From Paenibacillus illinoisensis NBRC 15959 (GTDB taxonomy: Bacteria; Bacillota; Bacilli; Paenibacillales; Paenibacillaceae), in NCBI RefSeq assembly GCF_004000925.1, contig NZ_BIME01000008.1, positions 1 through 64,000 on the forward strand: DNA of 64,000 nt, written 5' to 3'. The position numbers and the translations under genes are program-made. Positions 1 to 8,584 of the stretch are shown piece by piece (the stretch's first letter is position 1; every line of letters starts with the position of its first letter). The notes beneath the pieces were generated by a model that was given only the letters and a program-made list of their open reading frames with translations, did no database searches and had not been told where the DNA came from.

Positions 1-2
1 GT

Positions 3-45
3 ATAACCCTGTGGATTGCTTAGACAATTCACAGGGTTATTTTTA
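3..45 (+). terminator. Rho-independent terminator of an upstream gene
   Basis: A near-perfect hairpin (arms 3-18 and 25-40, one G-T pair) is followed by TTTTATTA. It probably ends a gene lying to the left of the window. No coding sequence is visible between it and position 252. Confidence 0.75.
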
Positions 46-251
46 TTACTTTATTTCTCGCAATTGATGAATAGTCCAAACTATGAGGTTGACGTATAAA
101 TAAATTAAATATATTGTAGATAAATAAAGTCTTTGATATGGAGCCATTGTGATATTGGCTAAACAGTGTTGAGATACTTTTATTGGTTTAAAAAGAGAAG
201 ATCCTTTCTGGTGAACTTTCAATTTTATTACATAGAACGGAGTGAAACGAA

Positions 252-1199
252 ATGCTTGAGCAAAAAGTGTCTGAGGAGAACAATTCAGTTAATTATTCAG
301 AACTATTATTTGATCTATCGATCTGGGAAGAGGCGTGGAAGCAGCGGCCGAGGAATCCAAGATATAAGAAAAAGAGTGCGCCATTCGAAACGGAAGAAGC
401 ATTTGAACGCTGGGCACGAGACTATCATCATCAATCCTTCACAGAAGAAGGTAAGAAGCGTTCCGAGCGCATCATGAGCTGGATTGAGAATCAAGGCGTA
501 GACTTCAGTGAGTTATCCATTTTGGACATTGGAGCGGCTTCAGGCATTTTTACAATTCCTTTTGCAGAAAAGGGGGCAACTGTCACTGCAGTCGAACCTT
601 CAGAACTGCTTATTTCTTTGATGAAAGAGACAATCCCGAATACATTAGCATCTAAAATTGAGATCGTTCCTGAACGGTTTGAAGAAATATCGATTCAGGA
701 GAAAGGCTGGGAACAGAAATATGATTTTGCCTTTGCTTCCATGTGCCCCGCAATGTCTGATTGGGAAACCGTTGAACAGGCAATTCAAAGTGCTCGCAAA
801 TACGTTTATATCAGTGCTATGGCCGGCCCGAGAGTGCATACGTTAATAGACGAGTTTAAAGAGGTACTTCATGTTAATCCGCCTTACCGTTCGGGAGATA
901 TGGGATACATACAACAGCTGCTATTCTTGAAGGGTTACGCGTATACGTCGTTAATTACTAATGAAGTCAACACCATTGAGATGCCTGTTCAGCAAGTTGT
1001 AGATCATCTACAGGAATGGCTAAACACCTATGGATTGCCTACGGACACAGACTCACTATACAGGGTTGAGCACTATATCCGAAGTGCCTATCCAGATGGC
1101 GTGGTTAACTTCCTACGTGGCGGCAGGTTCGGAAAAATACTAATTCAGCTGGACCAACAGAATATGAAGATTGTTCGTAAGAAAGAAGCTAAGCAATAA
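252..1199 (+). CDS. Class I SAM-dependent methyltransferase
   Basis: The 315-residue protein has a class I methyltransferase fold. Motif I is LDIGAASGIF near residues 92-101, followed by an acidic strand end (VTAVEPSE) and FASMCPAMSD, which fits motif IV. The substrate cannot be read from the sequence; small molecules and proteins are both possible. The N-terminal 60 residues are charged and precede the fold. The start is preceded by ACGGAGTG. The gene stands alone, between the terminator at the left edge and the hairpin at 1230-1257. Confidence 0.8.
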   Translation: MLEQKVSEENNSVNYSELLFDLSIWEEAWKQRPRNPRYKKKSAPFETEEAFERWARDYHHQSFTEEGKKRSERIMSWIENQGVDFSELSILDIGAASGIFTIPFAEKGATVTAVEPSELLISLMKETIPNTLASKIEIVPERFEEISIQEKGWEQKYDFAFASMCPAMSDWETVEQAIQSARKYVYISAMAGPRVHTLIDEFKEVLHVNPPYRSGDMGYIQQLLFLKGYAYTSLITNEVNTIEMPVQQVVDHLQEWLNTYGLPTDTDSLYRVEHYIRSAYPDGVVNFLRGGRFGKILIQLDQQNMKIVRKKEAKQ

Positions 1200-1229
1200 A
1201 ATAAGAAATAAACCATGCGCGAATCATTA

Positions 1230-1257
1230 AAAGGAGCAGACCATCTGCTCCTTTTTC
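1230..1257 (+). terminator. Terminator of the methyltransferase gene
   Basis: The 11-bp stem AAAGGAGCAGA/TCTGCTCCTTT has a CCA loop and runs into a T stretch. It lies 31 bp after the methyltransferase stop and may also help end the convergent AraC-type gene. Confidence 0.85.
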
Positions 1258-1275
1258 ATTCGTTATTACAAACAA

Positions 1276-3663
1276 TTATTTCATGGAAGAGCGAAGAGGC
1301 TTCTGTCTACGTTCCCGGTACTGACCTGGAGTGATTCCCTCCCATTTTCGAAAAGAACGGATAAAGTTCTGCGGGTTGTTGTAACGAAGCCGAGCAGCAA
1401 TATCCTTAATGGTTAGCTCGGTTTCATCCAACCATTTTCGGGCCATCTTGAACCGATACTGTGACAAATATTCACTGAATGCGTAGCCTGTTTCTTTGCT
1501 GAACACAGTACTCAAATAGCTCGCATTATAATGGAGCCTACAAGCACACTCTTCGAGTGTCAGATCGGTATCGTATTCCTGATGGATGATGGCAATCATT
1601 CTTTCCGAGATCTGCTGATGCTGTGCATATTGCCTTTCTCTGAAAATGCCAATAACCGGTCTAATGATACGGTAAATAAACCATTGTTCGATATCGGCAG
1701 CCGTTTGCAGAGCGAGCAGTTCGTTAATCATTGGGCTGTGCCCTGAAGAGATCTGCCCAAGTCGTATACCTGATTCCTGCATCATTTGTAATATGTGCAT
1801 CAATAATCGAGTTAAAGCAACCTGGTATTCTTCCTCGGTCCATTCCATATGATACACACGCTGGAGCAACTGTTGTAATAGTACGGAAGCTTCTGCCTCA
1901 TCTGCAGATTGAATCGATTGCATAAGACGATATTCGAGGGACTCAGGGTAAGGTAGCGTCCACAAGGAAGAGTAAATTGAGGCTTCCTCATTTTGTTTGA
2001 CGCTAGCTCCTGATATGGTCTGCAGCTGTAACAGCTTCCTGGCTTCAATATACGCCAGGTGTATTTCTGAAAAGGAAGAGTATGGTTGACTGAAACGGAT
2101 ATTCAGCTGAAGATTCAAAACTTCACTCACTCGATGGTGCAGAAGCTCAGTTATTTCGTAAAGTTCATTTGAAAATACAGAGTTGTCCATTTTAACAGAA
2201 CCTATTACGGTTACTACAGTCTGTTCCACAATGATCGGAAGGAGTTGTCGATCCTTATCGATGGATTCCTCCACTATATTCTGAACGGCAAATAACAGGA
2301 GATCGAGATCGTGATGATCATACTTCGTTTGACTTGCTAAATCGATCTGTAGGTTCAATACGACTATTTGTTGCCACTCAATAAGATGATCTCTGTAGCC
2401 TAGTTCGCTCAAGATTTGGTGCAGCATGCCAGGCGAGCACTTACCTAGAAGCATATTTATCATATACTGAGTGCGTGTCTGCAAAACGTATTGATTTAAT
2501 TTATACTCCATCTGGGATCGAGAAGCTGAAAGCTGGGTAATATGGGTCTTGATCTGCTCGAATTCATCTTGAGATCGTAAAAAGGATTGTTGCAGTTTCT
2601 GATTCGATAAAACTCTGTCAGTAATACCTAGCTGCGATAGCAGGTTCCGTATAGGGATATGCAAACGCCTTGAACCTAACCCTACGAATAATATCGAGAG
2701 TAGAAGGAGTATTACGCCGACAGACAAGGTATACAGTCCAATCTCAATATACTCTTGGGATAGGATATTCATGGGTGTAATTAAGATATAAGTCCATCCC
2801 TTTAACGGTGTCTTAGCGAAGGTTAAGGAATATTCTGTATCGGCAATTCGAACCTCGTGGTATTCCTTTGAAGCAGCAGACATATTCGGAGAGAGCAATT
2901 CGCTCATGTCCATTTTAGATTCAATATCTTCGATGTTCATTGCCGATAAGGGTTGTCCAATATACATAGGATCGGGGTGAACAAGAATACGCTGTTCCCT
3001 GTTCACAATAATCAATTCTGAAGCAGACATATCCATGTCAACGGATTCAGATACAATAGAATGATGTAATGAGCATGCAGGAATTCCGCCAATTAAAGCT
3101 GAGTCAGCGGGTGCATTCATAAACGAGATGGATCTGCCGAGCACGATATGATAGTTACATCCGGACGGGAAATCCTGTTCATTATGCTTAAATACAGATG
3201 ATGGAATCAGCTGCCAGCCAGAGGTCTGGGTTTTGGACAACAAATCTCGCATGGGAAGAGCCAAAGGGAAGTCCGTGTTAAGATATAACCCCGCATGATC
3301 GACCAGCCAATCCTGAGCTTCGTTAACTAGCGTAATATCCATTAAGGGCTCCCAGGATCGCATATGTTGAAATTCGGATTGAAGCTGGTTAGCTGTCGTT
3401 AATGTTCCTGGAAGTGTGGCTGAAAGGGACTGAAGTGTAATAGGAGAGCGAGTCGCCTGATCCAGCATATAACTGACGGTGTTAAGCTTATGCTCGACGC
3501 TCGTCTGCATGTATAAAAGAAGTTGTTTATTCGCTTGCATGCGATGCAGCTCCGTTTGATTCATGGAATACAGAATTGCCGCTATTCCGGCCAGCAGAAT
3601 AGGCAAGGTACTGAGCAGAATGCCAAATAAGATCATTTTATGAAGATAACTGATGGACCGCAC
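1276..3663 (-). CDS. Membrane-anchored AraC-family regulator
   Basis: About 795 residues. An N-terminal membrane segment is followed by a roughly 270-residue extracytoplasmic sensor region and a second membrane segment (ending near LLLLSILFVGLG). A cytoplasmic region with coiled-coil character leads to a C-terminal two-part AraC HTH (LTLEECACRLHYNASYLS and LTIKDIAARLRYNN). This YesN/Paenibacillus-type layout usually controls a neighbouring sugar ABC transporter or glycosidase, but none is adjacent. I place the start at the GTG at 3663 because GGAG lies 8 bases upstream; a TTG at 3696 is in frame but has no good ribosome site. A promoter with an embedded cre-like site lies upstream. Confidence 0.85.
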   Translation of the reverse strand: MRSISYLHKMILFGILLSTLPILLAGIAAILYSMNQTELHRMQANKQLLLYMQTSVEHKLNTVSYMLDQATRSPITLQSLSATLPGTLTTANQLQSEFQHMRSWEPLMDITLVNEAQDWLVDHAGLYLNTDFPLALPMRDLLSKTQTSGWQLIPSSVFKHNEQDFPSGCNYHIVLGRSISFMNAPADSALIGGIPACSLHHSIVSESVDMDMSASELIIVNREQRILVHPDPMYIGQPLSAMNIEDIESKMDMSELLSPNMSAASKEYHEVRIADTEYSLTFAKTPLKGWTYILITPMNILSQEYIEIGLYTLSVGVILLLLSILFVGLGSRRLHIPIRNLLSQLGITDRVLSNQKLQQSFLRSQDEFEQIKTHITQLSASRSQMEYKLNQYVLQTRTQYMINMLLGKCSPGMLHQILSELGYRDHLIEWQQIVVLNLQIDLASQTKYDHHDLDLLLFAVQNIVEESIDKDRQLLPIIVEQTVVTVIGSVKMDNSVFSNELYEITELLHHRVSEVLNLQLNIRFSQPYSSFSEIHLAYIEARKLLQLQTISGASVKQNEEASIYSSLWTLPYPESLEYRLMQSIQSADEAEASVLLQQLLQRVYHMEWTEEEYQVALTRLLMHILQMMQESGIRLGQISSGHSPMINELLALQTAADIEQWFIYRIIRPVIGIFRERQYAQHQQISERMIAIIHQEYDTDLTLEECACRLHYNASYLSTVFSKETGYAFSEYLSQYRFKMARKWLDETELTIKDIAARLRYNNPQNFIRSFRKWEGITPGQYRERRQKPLRSSMK

Positions 3664-3706
3664 AGCCCCCACTCCTAACTTCAGAATTAGGATCAATACT
3701 GCTTCT

Positions 3707-3735
3707 ATTTTAGTAAACGCTTACATTAATAACAA
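3707..3735 (-). promoter_or_regulatory. Promoter with cre-like site in its spacer
   Basis: Read on the minus strand, TTGTTA (3735-3730), a 17-base spacer and TAAAAT (3712-3707) form a sigma-A-type promoter for the AraC-type gene. The spacer contains TGTAAGCGTTTACT (3725-3712), which fits the Bacillus cre consensus closely. CcpA bound here should block RNA polymerase. Both elements are read by eye, and CcpA control is inferred. Confidence 0.6.
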
Positions 3736-4157
3736 CATAAATTTGTTTATATGGATAAAAAAGTATTTGCGTTTCGAGTTAAGAAGAGCTTTTCATTCAA
3801 CCGTACATCATTCGGGGGAAACGAATTCCTTTTGTAAACGTACATAAGGCTTAAGGGCAGATCATATCAATGGCGCTTGCAAGCTCAGATGAGTTAGTTC
3901 GCTCTCTAGTACCGGATAAGGGGATATGAAGCATTCCAATTTCAACCTCATTGTATGTCGACAGAGGTCTGATGCAAGGACAGACGGAGGTCCAACACCA
4001 TCCCCGACCTGAGTCTAGGATGAAAAACCGTCCGCGGTCTGTTTTGAAAAGTCCCCGTTTCCCCTAGAATAAAGACATAAGGTTAAACAAGAAACAACAA
4101 ACACAAACGAGCAAATAAACAAATCAAAATACAAACCGAAAGGGTGGTGAAAAAATT
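3736..4157. other. Intergenic region upstream of the lia/psp operon
   Basis: No credible gene. The right half should hold the Lia operon promoter: TTGAAA (4044-4049) and TAGAAT (4065-4070) are separated by only 15 bases, a poor spacing that would suit an activator-dependent promoter. Upstream are the repeated blocks ACAGAGGTC and ACGGAGGTC and the inverted pair AGGTC/GACCT (about 3961-4010), where a LiaR-like regulator could bind. These assignments are tentative. Confidence 0.35.
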
Positions 4158-4466
4158 ATGAGATGGAATAAGGGAAATGGTTGGGCGATTGTCCTGATTG
4201 CGCTGGGTGCTCTCATCCTTTTCGGAAAGTTAACTCCGCTTCTTGGACACCTGATGGGGTATCTGATTCCGATTCTGATGATTGCACTTGGTTACTACGG
4301 GGTTAAACGAGGAAATGTAATGCTGGGCTGGATCGTCTTGATCATCGGTATCCTGTCACTGATGGGTAAACTGGCTTGGTTGATCGGACCAATCATCGCC
4401 ATCGGATTAATCATCTTCGGTGTCTCGATGCTCAGCAACAATCGCAGTCGTCGTGGCCGCTACTAA
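4158..4466 (+). CDS. liaI: LiaI-like small membrane protein (LiaF N-terminal/DUF5668 type)
   Basis: The 102-residue protein is almost entirely hydrophobic, with about four membrane segments separated by short Gly-rich turns and a basic tail (NNRSRRGRY). This resembles the LiaI/DUF5668 membrane module. In Bacillus, LiaI anchors the phage-shock protein LiaH at the membrane under cell-wall stress, and here the next gene encodes a LiaH/PspA protein. AGGGTGGTG precedes the ATG. It is the first gene of an operon that runs to 9194. The family link is by topology and context rather than a diagnostic motif. Confidence 0.75.
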   Translation: MRWNKGNGWAIVLIALGALILFGKLTPLLGHLMGYLIPILMIALGYYGVKRGNVMLGWIVLIIGILSLMGKLAWLIGPIIAIGLIIFGVSMLSNNRSRRGRY

Positions 4467-4500
4467 ATTATCACGATCTTGAAAAGGAGGACAGAACATA

Positions 4501-5172
4501 ATGAGTGTATTTCGTCGAATGCGGGATATTACCGTAGCTACATTAAATGAACATCTGGAGCAAAGTCAGGATCCAGTCAAACTGATTGATCAGTTTCTGG
4601 TCTCGACCCGCCAAGACATTGGCGAAGCCGAGAAGCTTCGTCATCAATATGCAAGCCATACTAGACAGATGAAGCAGCAAGCCTACCAGGCAGCAAGCAT
4701 GGTGCACAAACGGGAAGAGCAGGCTTCAATGGCTCTGAAAGCAGGAGAAGAGCATCTTGCGAAACTGGCCCTGCAGGAGAAAATTCTCCATGAGGAAAAA
4801 ATGGAACAATACAATGAACTGTATGCCCAGAGCAATGCAGCATTACAGGAACTTGATGAACAGATTGACCAGCTGAAAGTGGAGTATCAGAATGTGTACA
4901 GCAAACGTCAATACTACTACGCTCGTATGCAAACCATTCAATTGCAGCAACGAATGAATCAAAGAGGTCACTACAATAATCAGAATGTACCTCGAATGTT
5001 CAATCGCTTGGACGACCAAGTCTCTGATCTTGAATATGAGGCACAGAGTCTGAGAGACATTCGCCGCATGAGCCAGGATGGTTCAGGAACAGCAGGCAGC
5101 ATGTCCTCCTCTACCTTGGATAAAGAGCTGGAGCGCCTGAAACAGAAGCTGAACAATGAAAGGAAGGAGTAG
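4501..5172 (+). CDS. liaH: PspA/IM30-family protein (LiaH-like)
   Basis: The 223-residue protein is predicted almost wholly helical and coiled-coil. It starts with the typical PspA amphipathic helix (VFRRMRDITVATLNEHLEQ) and DPVKLIDQFL. PspA/LiaH proteins form large oligomers that bind and stabilise damaged membranes. It follows the LiaI-like gene after 34 bases with a strong AAAAGGAGG site. A second, diverged PspA gene lies at 5930, so the operon carries two copies. Assignment to LiaH rather than PspA rests on position next to LiaI. Confidence 0.88.
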   Translation: MSVFRRMRDITVATLNEHLEQSQDPVKLIDQFLVSTRQDIGEAEKLRHQYASHTRQMKQQAYQAASMVHKREEQASMALKAGEEHLAKLALQEKILHEEKMEQYNELYAQSNAALQELDEQIDQLKVEYQNVYSKRQYYYARMQTIQLQQRMNQRGHYNNQNVPRMFNRLDDQVSDLEYEAQSLRDIRRMSQDGSGTAGSMSSSTLDKELERLKQKLNNERKE

Positions 5173-5176
5173 TCAC

Positions 5177-5407
5177 ATGAATAGATTATACCGCTCGACG
5201 CGTAACCGAAGGCTGACAGGTTTGATCGGCGGCATCTCTGAGAATCTTGGTTTTAGTTCGATGCTGCTGCGTCTCATCTTCTTCATCAGTATTTTCGCTA
5301 CGGGGGGTACATCATTGCTGATCTACTTCATCGCTGCATTAGTGGTACCGAAGGAACCCTATCCTGCAGATCCATACGGATATGATTCCGTAACAGGATA
5401 TAAGTAA
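5177..5407 (+). CDS. PspC-domain small membrane protein, copy 1
   Basis: The 76-residue protein begins NRLYRSTRNRRLTGLIGGI, the standard PspC-domain opening. A single membrane helix (LIFFISIFATGGTSLLIYFIAALVVP spans it) and a short acidic/tyrosine tail follow. PspC proteins partner PspA in envelope stress sensing. I chose the ATG at 5177 because GGAAGGAG precedes it; an ATG at 5156 lies inside the PspA gene and has no site. It is only 4 bases from the preceding stop, so translation is probably coupled. It is nearly identical in its first 60 residues to the next gene, showing tandem duplication. Confidence 0.85.
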   Translation: MNRLYRSTRNRRLTGLIGGISENLGFSSMLLRLIFFISIFATGGTSLLIYFIAALVVPKEPYPADPYGYDSVTGYK

Positions 5408-5424
5408 ACGAAAGGAGTAAGCAC

Positions 5425-5928
5425 ATGAGCAAATTATACCGCTCAACGCGTGACCGGATGCTAACAGGTTTGATCGGCGGGATATCCGAATCCATCGGAA
5501 TGGACTCCACGCTGCTGCGGATCATCTTCGTCATCAGCATCTTTGTAACAGGCGGCACAGCGTTGTTAATCTACTTTATCGCAGCCCTGGTGGTACCGAA
5601 AGAACCGTTTCCACCTTATGACCCGTACGGTTACGGTCCAGGTCCTGGTCCCGGTCCTGGCAGAGGATACAACAGCTATGATCACGACCCGAACAGAGGA
5701 CCTTTCCGGGGCAACAATCAAGGTCACGGTGGCTTCGGTCCCGGCCCAGGTTACAATAACAGACCCAATTCGGGCCCACGCTCTTACGATAATAACAGCT
5801 ATGGAGCAGGTGCACCTCAAGAGAGTGAACTGGATTCCATGATGAAAGATATTGAGAAAAAAGCATTGAAAAAAGAAGTTGAAGAGCTTCGCCAAAAATT
5901 ATCTCGTTACGAGAAGGGAGAAAAGTAA
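5425..5928 (+). CDS. PspC-domain protein with Gly/Pro-rich linker and coiled coil, copy 2
   Basis: 167 residues in three parts. Residues 1-58 are a PspC domain very close to the preceding gene. A low-complexity Gly/Pro/Tyr/Asn linker (YGPGPGPGPGRGYN onward) covers about residues 68-125. A charged coiled coil (EKKALKKEVEELRQKLSRY) ends the protein. The coiled coil could contact the PspA proteins encoded on either side, while the linker gives reach; this is inference. AAAGGAG precedes the ATG, and the stop is 1 base before the next start. Confidence 0.85.
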   Translation: MSKLYRSTRDRMLTGLIGGISESIGMDSTLLRIIFVISIFVTGGTALLIYFIAALVVPKEPFPPYDPYGYGPGPGPGPGRGYNSYDHDPNRGPFRGNNQGHGGFGPGPGYNNRPNSGPRSYDNNSYGAGAPQESELDSMMKDIEKKALKKEVEELRQKLSRYEKGEK

Positions 5929-5929
5929 A

Positions 5930-6637
5930 ATGGGAGTATTTAAACGGATTAAGGATATGACTAAAGCGTCGGTAAACGATATGTTGGATAAAGTGGAAGA
6001 CCCGATTGTAATGTTGAACCAGTATTTGCGTGACATGGAGGCAGAAATCCATGAGGCTGAAGTGACAGTAGCCAAACAAATGGCAAATGAGCGTCGCATG
6101 AAACAGCGCCTGGACGAAGCGGAGCGTACTTCGGTACAACGCGAGTCCCAAGCTGAAGCTGCGCTGGCTAATGGTCAGGAAGAAGTAGCTCGCAAATTGC
6201 TGGAAGAGAAAATCTACTTTGATCAAAAAATTACGGAGTACAGTGAACTGCACGCACAATCTGAAGCACAAGCCAAAGATTTGCTGCAACAGCTCCATGA
6301 CATGAAAGACGAGTTCTACAAAATGCGTAACAAACGCAATGAGCTCGTATCCCGTGCCCAAATGGCCAAAGCCAAAAAGCAAATGTCTTCCATCAACAGC
6401 CTGCATTCAATCGAAAGTGGTAGTGCATCGCTTGGATTCCATCGTATGGAAGAGAAAATCATGCAGCTGGAAGCTGAAGCAGACGTATCCCGTGCTCCTT
6501 ACCGGAACACACAATCTACGTATACCAATCCTGTAGATGTTGAAAAACAATTCAAAGTAGATCAACAACTGCAAGCCCTGAAAAACAAACTGGGCAACGG
6601 ATCTAAAAATGAAACAGGCAGCACTTCTAAAGAATAA
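5930..6637 (+). CDS. pspA: PspA/IM30-family protein, second copy
   Basis: 235 residues, helical throughout. It opens with MGVFKRIKDMTKASVNDMLDKVEDP, matching the PspA N-terminal amphipathic helix, and is followed by a long coiled coil and a variable tail rich in Ser/Thr/Lys. Like LiaH it should oligomerise on stressed membranes. The start at 5930 is set by GGGAG and the family N-terminus. The reading frame is open upstream but overlaps the PspC gene. With the gene at 4501 it flanks the two PspC genes, as if a PspA-PspC pair had been duplicated. Confidence 0.88.
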   Translation: MGVFKRIKDMTKASVNDMLDKVEDPIVMLNQYLRDMEAEIHEAEVTVAKQMANERRMKQRLDEAERTSVQRESQAEAALANGQEEVARKLLEEKIYFDQKITEYSELHAQSEAQAKDLLQQLHDMKDEFYKMRNKRNELVSRAQMAKAKKQMSSINSLHSIESGSASLGFHRMEEKIMQLEAEADVSRAPYRNTQSTYTNPVDVEKQFKVDQQLQALKNKLGNGSKNETGSTSKE

Positions 6638-6706
6638 CTGTTCGCTCAGCAGACAATATGATATTCTATAAATCGTGAATAAAGAACGGTTTGTAGAACA
6701 AAGGTT

Positions 6707-6740
6707 AAGCCATACAGGTCATTATCGCCTGGTATGGCTT
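6707..6740 (+). terminator. Stem-loop between effector and regulator halves of the lia/psp operon
   Basis: AAGCCATAC (6707-6715) pairs with GTATGGCTT (6732-6740), with extra AGG/CCT pairing inside. The T-run is short (TT then CC), so it is probably a leaky terminator that lets some transcripts continue into liaFSR while most end after the effector genes. It may also stabilise the upstream mRNA. Confidence 0.5.
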
Positions 6741-6786
6741 TTCCAACGAATAGGGAAAGTCAACTTGCAGAGGAGGTGCGGCAGAG

Positions 6787-7434
6787 ATGAACAAAAAAGA
6801 ACAATGGCTTGCATTTGCGATCATTATTATCGGTATAATCATGCTATTGAATCAGCATATTAATCTGCTGACAGCTGCCGCACTGATCCTGTTAACGATT
6901 GGAATGGTCCAGGTTCGTAAAGGAGATACGCACAAAGGTCACCGCTACTTGGCGATTGGTGGATGTCTTCTGCTGCTTGGGAACCTGATGATTGTATTTT
7001 TAATTGTACTTGCTTCACTAGCCTATTTTTATTCCAAAAACAAAAAGATGCATCTGCATGGCGATGTCATGCGCAAACAGAATTTTTTGGCCCGCTATTA
7101 CTGGGACCAGGTGCCTTGGACGTTACGAAGCATGAGCTTATGGCACGCTATTGGTGAAGTCAATGCAGATCTGTCTCTCTCCATTCCGGAAGAAAAACAG
7201 ACCATTGTATTGTTACAAGGGGTTATGGGAAATGTTCGTTTGACACTGCCTGAGGATTACGGAGTAGAGATTGAGGCTTCGGTCATGTTTGGACGAATTA
7301 GCCTGAACGGGGAAAAAGACAGTGGCATGATGAACAAGTTGATATGGAGAACGCCTGGTTATGAAACCAGTGAACATAAAGCAAAATTTGTTATTTCTTA
7401 TATTGTTGGCGACCTAAGCATTCGTAATCCGTAA
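6787..7434 (+). CDS. liaF: LiaF-like membrane inhibitor protein
   Basis: 215 residues. Residues 1-85 form about four membrane helices. The C-terminal half (NADLSLSIPEEKQTIVLLQG onward, through GNVRLTLPEDYGVEIEASVMFG) has the beta-rich repeat pattern of the LiaF/YvqF domain. In Bacillus, LiaF keeps the LiaS kinase inactive until lipid II-active antibiotics or other envelope stress. A strong GAGGAGG precedes the ATG. It is directly followed by kinase and regulator genes in the standard liaF-liaS-liaR order. Confidence 0.88.
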   Translation: MNKKEQWLAFAIIIIGIIMLLNQHINLLTAAALILLTIGMVQVRKGDTHKGHRYLAIGGCLLLLGNLMIVFLIVLASLAYFYSKNKKMHLHGDVMRKQNFLARYYWDQVPWTLRSMSLWHAIGEVNADLSLSIPEEKQTIVLLQGVMGNVRLTLPEDYGVEIEASVMFGRISLNGEKDSGMMNKLIWRTPGYETSEHKAKFVISYIVGDLSIRNP

Positions 7435-7468
7435 TAAATCAATAAGTGAAAAAAAGGAGGAGACCCGG

Positions 7469-8584
7469 TTGAAGACAAAACGACATACCGACATGGTAAC
7501 CCGAAGTATGGGTGAAGGGATCCTCCTTGTTTTCATAGTGCTCGCTGTTATCTTATATGTGCTGTATACATATGGTTATCTTGCTCCGTTTGCTGGATGG
7601 AGGCATCTGATTCAGTCTGGCTTAGCGCTGGTTTTATTGCTCATAGGCATCGGAGCGGCTTTTGGCTTCTATCAGAGTTACCGGGTCAAACGCAGGCTTG
7701 AATTGCTGCGGGAAACCCTTCTACAATGGGAAAAGGGATCTCTATCGCGCACCGTACCCGATCTGGGGATCGACGATGTAGGCCGTTTAAGCGAACAGCT
7801 CGGGCGGATCGGCAAGAAGTGGGAAGATCAGGTTACCTCACTGCAACGATTATCGACCAACAATGCACAGCTCGCAGAGCAAGCCAGAATAACGGCAATT
7901 GTGGAAGAGCGGCAGCGATTGGCACGAGAGCTGCATGATGCCGTTTCCCAGCAGTTGTTTGCCATTTCGATGACTGCCACAGCGGTTGGACGAAAGATGG
8001 AAAAGGACTTTGCACGTGCCCAGCGGCAGGTGGCGTTGATTGAGGAGATGGCTTCGGTAGCCCAATCCGAGATGCGGGCATTGCTTCTGCATTTGCGACC
8101 GGTTTATCTGGAAGGCAAACATTTAGAACAGGGCCTGAAAGATCTTGTCATGGAATTAAAAACCAAAGTACCCATGGACATTGTGCTTGAGATGGATGAA
8201 GATATTCATTTGGTCAAAGGCATTGAGAATCATCTGTTCCGAATTATTCAGGAAGCGATGTCCAATACACTGCGCCATGCCAAGGCAGAAAAAATGGAGA
8301 TTCGGCTGCAGCGCCGGACCGATGCGATTCGTGTGCTTATTCGTGATGATGGTCAGGGCTTCGATCTGGATGACCAGAAGCAGGCTTCCTATGGTCTGGC
8401 CAACATGCGGGAACGTGTTACGGAGATCGGGGGAGCCATTCAATTTGTAACGGCACCAGGCAAGGGAACACGAATTGAGATAACGATACCTTTGATGAGC
8501 GATGAAAGTGAGGAAGAACATGTCAATGGAACCGGAAGTAGAAACGGAGACGGAAACGTCGATCAAAGTGTTGCTCGTGGATGA
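7469..8584 (+). CDS. liaS: LiaS-like sensor histidine kinase
   Basis: 371 residues. Two membrane helices (about 15-35 and 43-65) enclose only a very short external loop, as in intramembrane-sensing kinases. A HAMP-like linker and a HisKA_3 domain follow, with phosphoacceptor His156 (ARELHDAVSQQ). The ATPase domain contains an N box (EAMSNTLRHA) and G1 box (DDGQGFD). The start codon is TTG at 7469, preceded by AAGGAGGAG. The protein should phosphorylate the regulator encoded next and be restrained by LiaF. Confidence 0.9.
   Translation: MKTKRHTDMVTRSMGEGILLVFIVLAVILYVLYTYGYLAPFAGWRHLIQSGLALVLLLIGIGAAFGFYQSYRVKRRLELLRETLLQWEKGSLSRTVPDLGIDDVGRLSEQLGRIGKKWEDQVTSLQRLSTNNAQLAEQARITAIVEERQRLARELHDAVSQQLFAISMTATAVGRKMEKDFARAQRQVALIEEMASVAQSEMRALLLHLRPVYLEGKHLEQGLKDLVMELKTKVPMDIVLEMDEDIHLVKGIENHLFRIIQEAMSNTLRHAKAEKMEIRLQRRTDAIRVLIRDDGQGFDLDDQKQASYGLANMRERVTEIGGAIQFVTAPGKGTRIEITIPLMSDESEEEHVNGTGSRNGDGNVDQSVARG

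Noticed and set aside
5636..5670. GGTCCAGGTCCTGGT-type repeat as a possible minisatellite or CRISPR-like repeat
   Set aside because: It is in frame within the second PspC gene and encodes a Gly/Pro linker; there are no spacers.
5576..6406. 276-codon minus-strand frame across the PspC and PspA genes
   Set aside because: Shadow of the plus-strand genes, which have clear families and ribosome sites.
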